NCBI RefSeq assembly: GCF_000721175.1
Contig: NZ_JOEZ01000028.1
Span: forward strand, 1-64,000
Direction of reading: 5' to 3'
From: Streptomyces anulatus
GTDB lineage: Bacteria; Actinomycetota; Actinomycetes; Streptomycetales; Streptomycetaceae
Length of the DNA stretch: 64,000 nt
The stretch's first letter is position 1. Each line of letters starts with the position of its first letter. Positions 7,711-16,166 of the stretch are shown here, piece after piece. The notes beneath the pieces were generated by a model that saw nothing but the letters and a program-made list of their open reading frames with translations, ran no database searches and was not told where the DNA came from. The position numbers were made by a program, and so were the translations under genes.

Positions 7711-8429
7711 CACCCCTCCACCCGCACCCCGATCTGCGCCGCGAACGCCGGAGCCAGCTCCATCAACTGCGACGGGCTGATCACCGCACCCGCCAGCCGG
7801 TCCACGCCCCGGGCGATGTCCAGCTCGGCCACCGCGCGCAGGTCCACCGACTCCATCCGGACCCCGCTGAAGTCCGCCCGCTTCAGCACGCAGTCACGGA
7901 ACTCGACCCGGACCAGGTGCGCGTCCCCGAAGTCCGGCTCGGAGAGCACGCAGCCCTCGAAGACGACGTCCTTCAGCCGTGCCTTGCGCAGATTCATGTA
8001 GTCGATCTTGCCGCCGCGCACCACCACCCGCTCCAGCACCGCCCCGTGCAGCTGCACCCCGCCCAGCCGCGCGTCCACCACCTCCACGTCCCGCAGCGAC
8101 GCCTCCGCGAGGTCCGTGCCCACGCCCCGTACGCCCGTCAGCACCGTGTCGATGAAGCGGGCCCGCGCCAGCTCCGCACGGTCCAGGCCGCAGTGGTCCA
8201 GGGCGCAGTCCATGAACCGGGCGCCCCGGCCCGACGCGTCCGCCAGGTCGACCCCGTCGAACCGCACCCCGTCGTAGTCCCCGTCCGGCTCCAGGCCCTC
8301 GCCGTCGTACGGAACGAGCGGCGGCAGCCGCACCTCCGGACGCCGCGCCGCCGCGACGGCGTCCTTCCTGCTTCCGGCCGCCGCCGTCGTCCTGGCCGTC
8401 CTGGTCGTCCTGCCCGCGCTCGCTGCCAT
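7710..8429 (-). CDS. Pentapeptide-repeat protein
   Basis: A 239-residue protein. After a basic Ala/Arg-rich N-terminus it shows A(D/N)LxX pentapeptide-type periodicity from about residue 70: VDLADAS, CALDHCGLDRAELARARF, DTVLTGVRGVGTDLAEASL, MNLRKARLKDVVFEGCVLSE and LKRADFSGVRM. Such repeats form a right-handed quadrilateral beta-helix. Some members mimic DNA and protect gyrase, but most have no known function, and nothing nearby suggests a target. The ATG at 8429 has GGGG a few bases upstream; an ATG at 8447 would add six residues. Confidence 0.85.
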   Translation of the reverse strand: MAASAGRTTRTARTTAAAGSRKDAVAAARRPEVRLPPLVPYDGEGLEPDGDYDGVRFDGVDLADASGRGARFMDCALDHCGLDRAELARARFIDTVLTGVRGVGTDLAEASLRDVEVVDARLGGVQLHGAVLERVVVRGGKIDYMNLRKARLKDVVFEGCVLSEPDFGDAHLVRVEFRDCVLKRADFSGVRMESVDLRAVAELDIARGVDRLAGAVISPSQLMELAPAFAAQIGVRVEG

Positions 8430-8531
8430 GTCCCCATCGTGACGCACCCCACTGACACCGCCCCGGCGACCGTGTCACGAGCGGCCGCCCCGGATCCCTC
8501 GCATCATCGAAGATGCGACGGAGATCCAGTC

Positions 8532-8660
8532 ATGGAGCAAATTCTCGTCATCGGCGGCGGCCTGCGCGCCCTGGAGACCCGCGCCCTCGCCGAGGCGGCC
8601 ACCGCCCACCGGGCCCTGGAGACCCGCGGCACGATGGGCAAGGTGGTCCTGGAGCCATGA
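8532..8660 (+). pseudogene. Remnant of an NAD(P)-dependent oxidoreductase (42 codons)
   Basis: The frame starts MEQILVIGGG and ends HRALETRGTMGKVVLEP before TGA. The end matches the C-terminus of zinc-type or quinone oxidoreductases (AH..LE.R.T.GK.VL.P), while the beginning looks like a Rossmann N-terminus. The middle is missing. This reads as an internal deletion of an oxidoreductase gene rather than a true small gene, but the match is short. Confidence 0.4.
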
Positions 8661-8731
8661 CCAGCGCGAGCAACCTGACCAGCGCGATCAGACTGACCAG
8701 CCTGACCAGCCGACCGGCCGGGCCGAAGTGG

Positions 8732-9220
8732 CTAGGGGGCGCCGTCGGCGGCGCCCAGCCGCGCCAACGGCCCGTCCGTCAGCCGGTACACCGTCCACTC
8801 GTCCTGCGGCCGTGCGCCCAGCGACTCGTAGAACGCGATGGCCGGCTCGTTCCAGTCGAGCACCGACCACTCCAGCCGCTGGTAGCCGCGCTCCACGCAG
8901 ATCCGCGCCAGCTCCGTCAGCAGCGCCCTGCCGTGTCCGCCGCCCCGCCGTTCGGGGCGGACGTACAGGTCCTCCAGGTAGATGCCGTGGACCCCGCGCC
9001 AGGTGGAGAAGTTGAGGAACCACAGGGCGAAGCCGATCACCTCGCCGCAGTCGTCGGCCGTCGCGACGTGCGCGTACACGGCGGGCCGGTCGCCGAACAG
9101 CGCCTGGTGCAGCTGCTCCTCGGAGGCGACGACCTCGTCGAGGGCCTTCTCGTACGCGGCGAGTTCGCGCACCAGGGAGTGCAGGGCGGGAATGTCGTCA
9201 GGGGTAGCGGTACGGATCAT
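8732..9220 (-). CDS. GNAT family N-acetyltransferase (diamine/thialysine type)
   Basis: A 162-residue single-domain GNAT enzyme that should transfer acetyl from acetyl-CoA to an amine. The acetyl-CoA loop is VRPERRGGGHGRALL near residue 95. The flanking segments FALWFLNFSTWRGVHGIYLEDLYV and RLEWSVLDWNEPAIAFYESLG are typical of the spermidine/diamine and thialysine acetyltransferase group. The ATG at 9220 gives the family's usual N-terminus (MIRTATPDDIPAL). It lies 34 bp past the stop of the APH(6)-type kinase gene on the same strand and may be cotranscribed. Confidence 0.88.
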   Translation of the reverse strand: MIRTATPDDIPALHSLVRELAAYEKALDEVVASEEQLHQALFGDRPAVYAHVATADDCGEVIGFALWFLNFSTWRGVHGIYLEDLYVRPERRGGGHGRALLTELARICVERGYQRLEWSVLDWNEPAIAFYESLGARPQDEWTVYRLTDGPLARLGAADGAP

Positions 9221-9254
9221 GGGCGCAGCGTAAGCAGCCGGGAGACGGCGCCCG

Positions 9255-10169
9255 TCACCGCCCCAGCAGTCGCCGCGCGATCTCCGCATGGTCGGGGGCG
9301 ATCCGCTCCTCCCCGCTCCCGGCCGCCCACAGCCCGGTCTGGAGCACCCTCCCCAGCGTCCAGGCCCGCGCCCGCTCCCGGTCGTGCTCCAGGCCCAGCG
9401 CCTCCGTCAGCGCGTCGAACCGCCACACCACCTCCTCCGCGTCGAAGAGGTTGTCCAGCGCCGGGAACAGCTCGAAGCCCGGGTCTCCGGCGAGCGGCTT
9501 CGGGTCGAGCGCCACCCACCGATCCGCCCGCCCCGCGTCAGCGCGCCCGGCCAGGACGTTGTCGTAGTGCAGGTCCCAGTGCAGCAGCCGGTCCCCCGGC
9601 TCCCCCGCGACCTCCCGCACCGCCGCCGCGCAGTCCGCGAGCAGCCGCCGGTCCGCCTCGTCGGCCAGCAGGCCCACCCGCTCCGGCACCGTCGCGAGCA
9701 TCCGCTCCGCCACCCCGCCCAAGGTGCGCAGCCCCTGCGGCGCGGGCACCGCCACCAGCCGGGCCAGCACCGCGCCGAGGGCCGCCACCGCGCCCCGCAC
9801 ATCGGTCTCGCCGGACAGCGGCCGCCGCTCGTCGAGCCGTTCCAGCAGCAGCGCACCGGTCTCCGGATCGTGGTCGAGCAGCTCCACCGCCCCGGCCCCG
9901 GCGGCCGACCACGCCCGCAGCGCGACCGGCTCGTCCACCGTCTCCTCGTCCACCGCCTGGAGCTTCAGCGCGGCGGGCCGCCCGTCCGCCTCCCGCACCA
10001 CCGGCAGGACCAGCGCGCACATCCCGTACATCGACGGGCCGTCCGGCCGCAGCCCCCACCGCTCCAGGAAGCTCTCGGCGAGGTCCGGCAGGGCCGCGAC
10101 GAAGGCCCGGCCGGCCGCTCCGTTGCCGTGGGACTGCGTGGCGATCAGTTCCTCGGGGATGTCGATCAC
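9255..10169 (-). CDS. Aminoglycoside/hydroxyurea phosphotransferase (APH(6) family)
   Basis: A 304-residue kinase-like protein, the usual length for APH(6)-type enzymes. The Brenner motif is LLHWDLHYDNVLAG near residue 200 and the metal-binding segment is ALDPKPLAGDPGFELFPALDNL. Both are diagnostic of the streptomycin 6-kinase / hydroxyurea kinase group (APH_6_hur). Such genes are common in Streptomyces without a proven antibiotic substrate, so resistance is a possibility, not a conclusion. The GTG at 10169 is preferred over upstream starts because it begins the conserved N-terminus. It is divergent from the FAD oxidoreductase gene. Confidence 0.85.
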   Translation of the reverse strand: MIDIPEELIATQSHGNGAAGRAFVAALPDLAESFLERWGLRPDGPSMYGMCALVLPVVREADGRPAALKLQAVDEETVDEPVALRAWSAAGAGAVELLDHDPETGALLLERLDERRPLSGETDVRGAVAALGAVLARLVAVPAPQGLRTLGGVAERMLATVPERVGLLADEADRRLLADCAAAVREVAGEPGDRLLHWDLHYDNVLAGRADAGRADRWVALDPKPLAGDPGFELFPALDNLFDAEEVVWRFDALTEALGLEHDRERARAWTLGRVLQTGLWAAGSGEERIAPDHAEIARRLLGR

Positions 10170-10287
10170 GCCACCGATCCTAGGGACGGGCCGGGCGGCG
10201 GGAGACGGAACGGCCCCGCGCGCAGTAACGTCCCGCCACACGTACGCTCGGCATCTCTCCGGACCGGGCAGGGACACCAGGGGCATC

Positions 10288-11688
10288 ATGAGCACCGTCA
10301 GTACCGTCGTCGGCGGCATATCGTTCTGGTACGCGCAGGAGGGCACCCCCGCCCCGCGCGAACCCCTCCCCGGCGACACGAGCGTCGACGTCTGCATCGT
10401 CGGCGGCGGCTACACCGGCCTCTGGACGGCGTACTACCTGAAGAAGGCCGCCCCCTTCCTCAACATCACCGTCCTGGAAGCGAAGTTCTGCGGTTACGGG
10501 GCCTCCGGCCGAAACGGCGGCTGGCTGTACAACGGCATCGCGGGCCGCGACCGGTACGCCAAGCTGCACGGCCACGACGCCGCCGTGCGGCTCCAGAAGG
10601 CGATGAACGAGACGGTCGGCGAGGTCGTCCGGGCCGCCGCCGAGGAGAAGATCGACGCCGACATCCACCAGGGCGGCGTCCTGGAGGTGGCCCACACCCC
10701 CGCCCAGCTCGCCCGCCTCAAGGACTTCCACAGCGTCGAGATCGCCTTCGGGGAGACCGACCGGGTCCTGCGCGGCGCCCGCGAGACCGCCGAGCGCGTC
10801 CATGTGACCGGGGCCGTCGGCTCCACCTGGACCCCGCACGGGGCCCGGCTGCACCCCGCCAAACTGGTCAAGGGCCTCGCGGACGCGGTGGAGGCGCTCG
10901 GCGTCACCATCCACGAGTCGACGCCGGTCACCGAGATCGAGCCCAAGCACGCGGTGACGCCGTACGGCACGGTCCGCGCCCCGTACGTCCTGCGCTGCAC
11001 CGAGGGCTTCACCGCGAGCCTCAAGGGCCAGAAGCGCACCTGGCTCCCGATGAACTCCTCCATGATCGTCACCGAGCCGCTGCCCGCCCGGATCTGGGAC
11101 ACGATCGGCTGGGAGGGCCGCGAGACGCTCGGCGACATGGCCCACGCCTACTTCTACGCCCAGCGCACCGCGGACGACCGCATCGCGCTCGGCGGACGCG
11201 GCCACCCGTACCGCTTCGGCTCGGCGACCGACGACGACGGCCGCACCCGGCCCGCCACCGTGGCCGCCCTGCGCGACCTGATGGTCAAGCTCTTCCCCAC
11301 CACGGCGGGCGTCCACGTCGACCACGCCTGGTCCGGCGTCCTCGGCGTCCCCCGCGACTGGTGCGCCACGGTCACCCTGGACCGCTCCACGGGCCTGGGG
11401 TGGGCGGGCGGTTACGTCGGCTCCGGCGTCGCCACCGCCAACCTCGCCGCCCGCACCCTGCGCGACCTGATCCAGCAGGACTCCGGCCAGGCGGGTCCCA
11501 CGGATCTCACCGCCCTGCCCTGGGTGAACCACAAGGTCCGCCGCTGGGAGCCGGAACCCTTCCGCTGGCTCGGCGTCCACGGCATGTACGCGGCCTACCG
11601 CGCCGCCGACCGCCGCGAGAGCACCTCGCCCCGCCCCGGCACGGACCCCGTCGCGAAGGCGGCGGACCGCATAGCGGGCCGCCACTGA
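10288..11688 (+). CDS. FAD-dependent amine/amino-acid oxidoreductase (DadA-like)
   Basis: A 466-residue flavoprotein. The dinucleotide-binding motif VDVCIVGGGYTGLWTAYYL lies near residue 35, followed by LEAKFCGYGASGRNGGW, the FAD-contact segment of the DAO superfamily. The C-terminal part has GWAGGYVGSGVATANLAART, the second FAD-binding stretch. It is close to gamma-glutamylputrescine-oxidase-like and other amine-oxidising proteins; the substrate cannot be told. The ATG at 10288 is preceded by CAGGGG. Confidence 0.85.
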   Translation: MSTVSTVVGGISFWYAQEGTPAPREPLPGDTSVDVCIVGGGYTGLWTAYYLKKAAPFLNITVLEAKFCGYGASGRNGGWLYNGIAGRDRYAKLHGHDAAVRLQKAMNETVGEVVRAAAEEKIDADIHQGGVLEVAHTPAQLARLKDFHSVEIAFGETDRVLRGARETAERVHVTGAVGSTWTPHGARLHPAKLVKGLADAVEALGVTIHESTPVTEIEPKHAVTPYGTVRAPYVLRCTEGFTASLKGQKRTWLPMNSSMIVTEPLPARIWDTIGWEGRETLGDMAHAYFYAQRTADDRIALGGRGHPYRFGSATDDDGRTRPATVAALRDLMVKLFPTTAGVHVDHAWSGVLGVPRDWCATVTLDRSTGLGWAGGYVGSGVATANLAARTLRDLIQQDSGQAGPTDLTALPWVNHKVRRWEPEPFRWLGVHGMYAAYRAADRRESTSPRPGTDPVAKAADRIAGRH

Positions 11689-11799
11689 CCCGCCCACCCC
11701 TGGACCCGCGTTCTCCTCCGACTCCAGCCCGCCGATCTCGCCGGTGGCCGGCCGGGGCGGGACGGGCCGCGCGGGCGGTGGTGCCGCTGACAGGTCCTG

Positions 11800-12467
11800 A
11801 TGACGAACACGGCCTCGGTCCTGGTCGGCTTCGCGACGTACGCCCAGTCCCTCGTCGTGCCCCAGCTGCTCCAGCTGCCCGAGGCCACCGGGTACGGCCT
11901 GGGGCAGTCGATGCTCGCGATGGGCCTGTGGATGGCTCCGGCGGGCCTGATGATGATGGCGATGTCCCCGGTCGGCGCGAAACTGTCCGCCGCCAAGGGC
12001 CCGAAGGTCACCCTGACCGTCGGCAGCCTCCTCATCGCGGCCGGCTACGGCCTGTCCGTGCCGCTGATCGGCGCGGACTCCCCGTGGAGCCTGCTGATCG
12101 TCACCCTCGTCTGCAACTCGGGCGTCGGCTTCGCGTACGGGCGATGCCCGCGCTCATCATGGGCGCGGTGCCCCGGTCCGAGACCGCGTCGGCGAACAGC
12201 TTCAACTCCCTGATGCGCTCGATCGGCACGTCGTTCGCCGCGGCGGTGATCGGTGTGGTCCTGGCCCGGATGACCACGGACTTCGGCGGCTTCCCGCTGG
12301 CCTCCCAGAACGGCTTCCGCGCGGCGATGCTGATCGGCTGCGGGGTGGGGCTCGCGGCGGCGGTCGTCGCCGCCCTCATCCCCGTACGCCCGGCGACCGC
12401 ACTCCTCCGGCCGGCCGCCGCCTCCGGTCCGGCGGGTGCGCCCGAGCCGTCGAAGGCCAACGCCTGA
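11800..12467 (+). pseudogene. Broken MFS transporter (N-terminal half lost, frameshift)
   Basis: The C-terminal half of a 14-TM MFS drug exporter is readable: LVGFATYAQSLVVPQLLQLP, GMLAMGLWMAPAGLMM-like helices and LTVGSLLIAAGYGLSVPLIG. Near 12138 the frame breaks where VGFAYGAMPALIMGAVP is expected; one G appears to be missing. It resumes in the next frame as MPALIMGAVPRSETASANSF and runs to a TGA at 12467. The preceding helices are absent upstream. Even if the missing base were a sequencing error, the N-terminal truncation would remain. Confidence 0.8.
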
Positions 12468-12564
12468 CCGACGTCCGAACGGAACACGGCCCGCTGCCCG
12501 GCGGCTGAACCGCCGGGCCCCGGGCCGGTCTTCGTACGGTGACGAGCGCCGTCGGGACGACGCG

Positions 12565-14235
12565 TCAGCGGGTGAGCCGCAGGAGCCGCCCCGACCTCGC
12601 CGCCGCCACCAGCTCCTCCACGGTGGCGAGCTTCACCCGGGGCCGCCCGTCGCGCCGCCCCCGTTCCCGTTCGGCACGGTCGATCGCGGCCAGGCCCCGG
12701 GCGTCCACGACCCGGCGGTTGCGCTGATGGGCCAGGCGCCGGAACGCCTTGGCGTCGCCCGTCGGAGCGGGCAGTGTCCCGGCGACCGCGTCGGCCAGGA
12801 GCGTGCCGACCGTCTCGGCCGCGCAGGTGCGGTTGGCGCCGATCCCGCCGGAGGGCCCTCGCTTGATCCAGCCGGCCACATAGCTGCCGGGCAGCCCCGC
12901 GACCCGGCCGCCCTCGTGCGGGACGGTGCCCGCGGCCTCGTCGAACGGCAGCCCGGGGACCGGCAGCCCCCGGTAGCCGATGGCCCGCAGCAGCAGCCCG
13001 GCGCCGAGGTCGGCCGTGCCCCCGCCGTCCGTGACGCGTACGGAGCGCACGCCCCCCTCGCCCAGGATCTCCACCGGCTCGGAGTGGAACCGGAGCACGA
13101 TGCGCCGGTCCGCCCCTCGACCGGGCGCGGGGGACGCGGCCTCCGTCCGGACCCGGGGCAGCCCACGGAGCACTCCGGCCCGGTCGCCCGCCCCGGCCGC
13201 GTCGATCGCCGCCCCCGTCCGCGGATCGTGGTCGTCCACCACCAGTTCCACGTCCGGCAGATGCTTCAGCGCGAGGAGTTCGGAGCGGGTGTACGCGGCG
13301 TCCCCGGGACCCCGCCGCCCCAGCACCACCACCTCTCGGACCCGGCTCGCCCGCAGCGCCTCCAGCGCGTGGGCGGCGATGTCGGTGCCCGCGAGCGCCT
13401 CCGGGTCGGCGACCAGGATCCGGGCGACGTCGAGGGCGACGTTGCCGTTGCCCACCACGACGACCCGCTCGGCCGACAGGTCGGCACCCTGCGCGACCGC
13501 CTCCGGATGGGCGTTGTACCAGGCGACGAACGAGGTCGCCGACAGGCACCCGGGGCTGTCCTCACCCGGGACGCCGAGCCGCCGGTCCGTGGAGGCGCCG
13601 ACCGCGTAGATCACCGCGTCGTGGTGGGCGGCCAGCTCCTGCACGGTGACGTCCCGGCCCACCTCGATGCCCAGGTGCATCCGGACCCGGGGATGGGAGT
13701 GGAAGCGGGAGAAGGTGTCGCCGGCCTTCTTCGTCGCGGGGTGGTCGGGGGCCACCCCGTACCGGACGAGCCCGCCGGCCACCGGCAGCCGGTCGATCAG
13801 GGTCACCTCGGCGGCGGTGTGCAGCAGAAGATCCTGCGCCGCGTACATCCCGGCCGGCCCGGTGCCGACGACGGCCACCCGCAGCGGCCCGAAGTCGGAC
13901 GGCAGGCTGCGTCCGAAGGCCGGCTCGCCCCAGACATGGAAGTTGGGCCCGTCGACCTCGTCCCCGGTCGAAGGCCGCTCCTCGTCCTCGTAATAGGCGG
14001 CGTTGATCTCCGCGTACTCCCGCTGACCCGCCGGCAGCGCGTCGACCGGGAAGATCGCGTCCACCGGGCAGGCGTCGGCGCAGGCGCCGCAGTCGATGCA
14101 CGCCCGGGGGTCGATGTGGAGCATCTCCGTGCTGCCGAAGGCGCGTTCCTCCGGTGTCGGGTGGATGCAGTTGACCGGGCACACGGCCACGCAGGTGGCG
14201 TCGTTGCAGCAGGTCTGGGTGATGGCGTAGGTCAT
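12565..14235 (-). CDS. Ferredoxin-fused ferredoxin-NADP+ reductase (FprB-like)
   Basis: A 556-residue fusion. Residues 1-80 are a seven-iron-type ferredoxin (CCNDATCVAVCPVNCI and CIDCGACADACPVDAIF). The rest is an adrenodoxin-reductase-like flavoprotein with the FAD motif VAVVGTGPAGMYAAQDLL near residue 128 and the NADPH motif VVVVGNGNVALDVARIL near 265. It ends with the conserved YVAGWIKRGPSGGIGANR segment. It should pass electrons from NADPH through FAD to Fe-S clusters and on to an oxygenase. It starts 9 bp after the AurF-like gene's stop, so a dedicated redox-partner role is a strong inference. Confidence 0.9.
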   Translation of the reverse strand: MTYAITQTCCNDATCVAVCPVNCIHPTPEERAFGSTEMLHIDPRACIDCGACADACPVDAIFPVDALPAGQREYAEINAAYYEDEERPSTGDEVDGPNFHVWGEPAFGRSLPSDFGPLRVAVVGTGPAGMYAAQDLLLHTAAEVTLIDRLPVAGGLVRYGVAPDHPATKKAGDTFSRFHSHPRVRMHLGIEVGRDVTVQELAAHHDAVIYAVGASTDRRLGVPGEDSPGCLSATSFVAWYNAHPEAVAQGADLSAERVVVVGNGNVALDVARILVADPEALAGTDIAAHALEALRASRVREVVVLGRRGPGDAAYTRSELLALKHLPDVELVVDDHDPRTGAAIDAAGAGDRAGVLRGLPRVRTEAASPAPGRGADRRIVLRFHSEPVEILGEGGVRSVRVTDGGGTADLGAGLLLRAIGYRGLPVPGLPFDEAAGTVPHEGGRVAGLPGSYVAGWIKRGPSGGIGANRTCAAETVGTLLADAVAGTLPAPTGDAKAFRRLAHQRNRRVVDARGLAAIDRAERERGRRDGRPRVKLATVEELVAAARSGRLLRLTR

Positions 14236-14244
14236 GGCCCCGGC

Positions 14245-15159
14245 TCAGATCAGGTTCGCGCGCTTGTAGAACGCGAGGGCGGGCTTGGTGAGGAGGCGGG
14301 CGGAGGCCAGGAAGTCCATCAGCCCCGAACAGCTCGACCGCATCATCGACTTGTGGTGCTCGTTGCCCTTGGCGGCGGCCAGCGCCCGCTTCCGGTCCAG
14401 CCCGGCCCTCCGGTAGACCTCCGGGTTCACCATGCTGGTCACGATGAAGTACGAGGCGACGGCGACGACGAACGCGTTGATCTGCCGCCGCGCCCACCCG
14501 GCGCCTTCCAGGCGCTTGAGGGTCTCGTCCCGGGCGAACTTCATGTGCCGGGACTCCTCCACCACGTGGATGTTGTTGATGGTGCGGACGAACGGCACGA
14601 CCCGCTCGTCGCGCATCCAGTCCCGCTGCATCACGTCGAGGACTTCCTCGGCGACCAGGATCGCCGCGTACGCCGCCTCGCCGAACGCCAGCGTCTTGAA
14701 GGCCCTGCCCAGCTCCATCACCGCGCGGCGGGGGCGGTAGTGGGGCGCGCCGAGCTTCTGCGCGCCACGCGCGAACATGATCGAGTGGCGGCACTCCTCG
14801 GCTATCTCGGTCAGCGCCCACTGGAACTCCGCGCCCGCCGGGTTCTTCATGTAGATGTCCCGCAGCACCATCTGCTGGAGGATCATCTCGAACCAGATCC
14901 CGGTACTGGCGACCGAGGCCGCCTCCTGCCGGGTGAGCTCCTTGCGCTGGCTCTCGGTCAGCTCACCCCAGTACGCGGTCCCGTAGAGACTGCTCCACTC
15001 CGGGCTCGCGCCGTGGAACTCCTTGTCCAGCGGCGTCTCCCAGTCCACCTCGGTGGCCGGGTCGTACGCCAGCTGCGCGGCCGAGTCGAGCAGCCGCCGC
15101 GCGACGTCGTCGCCCTCGGGGCTCTCCTGGACCTTCGACGGAACGGTGCTGCCGGCCAT
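14245..15159 (-). CDS. AurF-like diiron oxygenase
   Basis: A 304-residue protein of the AurF (p-aminobenzoate N-oxygenase-like) diiron family. The carboxylate/histidine ligand set is visible in order: GIWFEMILQQMV, TEIAEECRHSIMFARG, LVAEEVLDVMQRD and IHVVEESRHMKFARDE. Family members oxidise aryl amines to nitro groups or perform other O2 chemistry; many stand-alone actinobacterial copies have unknown substrates. The ATG at 15159 has AAGGAG 7 nt upstream. It is cotranscribed with the downstream ferredoxin-fused reductase. No biosynthetic cluster surrounds the pair. Confidence 0.85.
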   Translation of the reverse strand: MAGSTVPSKVQESPEGDDVARRLLDSAAQLAYDPATEVDWETPLDKEFHGASPEWSSLYGTAYWGELTESQRKELTRQEAASVASTGIWFEMILQQMVLRDIYMKNPAGAEFQWALTEIAEECRHSIMFARGAQKLGAPHYRPRRAVMELGRAFKTLAFGEAAYAAILVAEEVLDVMQRDWMRDERVVPFVRTINNIHVVEESRHMKFARDETLKRLEGAGWARRQINAFVVAVASYFIVTSMVNPEVYRRAGLDRKRALAAAKGNEHHKSMMRSSCSGLMDFLASARLLTKPALAFYKRANLI

Positions 15160-15278
15160 GCTGCGGCTCCTTGGGTCGAGTGCGGTGATCCTTGATCGTG
15201 GCGATGTGTGCGCGCGGCGTGGTGCCGTACGCACGGCGACTGCCCCGTCGCCCGGGCACCGGCCGGGTGCCCCACCCG

Positions 15279-15303
15279 CTTGTTAGACGCAAGGTATAAC
15301 AAG
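15279..15303. promoter_or_regulatory. Inverted repeat upstream of the AurF-like operon
   Basis: CTTGTTA (15279-15285) and TAACAAG (15297-15303) form a perfect 7-bp dyad with an 11-bp centre, about 120 bp before the start codon. It has the look of a repressor operator overlapping a promoter; no regulator gene adjoins the operon. Confidence 0.45.
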
Positions 15304-15374
15304 GAGTCCGGGCCGCCTACCCCCCGGTAGAAATCGGCCCGGACCCTCACCCCGGCCCCACATCTCCTCGTCGG

Positions 15375-16166
15375 CTACCGGGGGTCCTGGCCGAACTTCG
15401 CGGTCGCCCAGAAGTAGCCGAGCACCACGAGCCCGAGGCTCCAGCCGACGGCGAGCCAGCCGTTGTGGCCGATCTCGCTGCCGAGCAGCAGGCCGCGCAG
15501 CGTCTCGATGGCCGGGGTGAACGGCTGGTACTCGGCGATCGGCCGGAACCACCCCGGCATCGTCTCCACCGGGATGAAGGCGCTGGACAGCAGCGGCAGC
15601 AGGATCATCGGCAGGGCGTTGTTGCCGGCGGCCTCGGCGTTCGGGCTGATCAGCCCCATGCCGACCGCGATCCAGGTGAGGGCCGAGGCGAAGAGCACGA
15701 GCAGCCCGAACGCCGCCAGCCACTCCAGGAGCGTGGCGTCCGTGGACCGGAAGCCGATCGCCACGGCGACGGCGCCGACCAGGACCACGCTCAGCACGCT
15801 CTGCAGCACGCTGCCGACGACATGCCCGACGAGCACCGAGCCGCGGTGGATGGCCATGGTGCGGAAGCGGGCGATGATGCCCTCGGTCGTGTCGTTGGAG
15901 ACGGACACCGCGGTCCCGACCACGGTGGAGCCGATGGTCATCATCAGCAGCCCCGGGACGATGTAGGCGATGTAGTCGGCGCGGTCGGCCCCTGGGCCGC
16001 CGATGCCCGCGCTCATCACATCGCCGAAGACGTAGACGAAAAGCAGCAGGAGCATGACAGGTGTGAGGAGCAGGTTCAGCGTGAGCGAGGGGTAGCGCCG
16101 GGCGTGCAGGAGGTTGCGGCGCAGCATGGTGTTCGAGTCGCGTACGGCGAGGGCGAGGGTACTCAT
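15375..16166 (-). CDS. ABC-2 type transporter permease (DrrB-like)
   Basis: A 263-residue integral membrane protein with about six helices, of the daunorubicin-resistance DrrB / ABC-2 group. Typical segments are LTLNLLLTPVMLLLLFVYVF, the fourth-helix motif GIIARFRTMAIHRGSVLVGH and the C-terminal FIPVETMPGWFRPIAEYQPF then TPAIETLRGLL, nearly invariant in DrrB relatives. It exports a hydrophobic compound or lipid with the ATPase encoded just upstream (4-bp ATGA overlap). Substrate unknown. Confidence 0.9.
   Translation of the reverse strand: MSTLALAVRDSNTMLRRNLLHARRYPSLTLNLLLTPVMLLLLFVYVFGDVMSAGIGGPGADRADYIAYIVPGLLMMTIGSTVVGTAVSVSNDTTEGIIARFRTMAIHRGSVLVGHVVGSVLQSVLSVVLVGAVAVAIGFRSTDATLLEWLAAFGLLVLFASALTWIAVGMGLISPNAEAAGNNALPMILLPLLSSAFIPVETMPGWFRPIAEYQPFTPAIETLRGLLLGSEIGHNGWLAVGWSLGLVVLGYFWATAKFGQDPR

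Noticed and set aside
9288..12467. Very long plus-strand open frame of over 1000 codons
   Set aside because: It runs antisense and out of frame through several clear genes, is made of Arg/Pro/Gly-rich low-complexity sequence, and reflects the GC bias of the DNA. Only its last part (from about 12143) is the shifted end of the MFS pseudogene.
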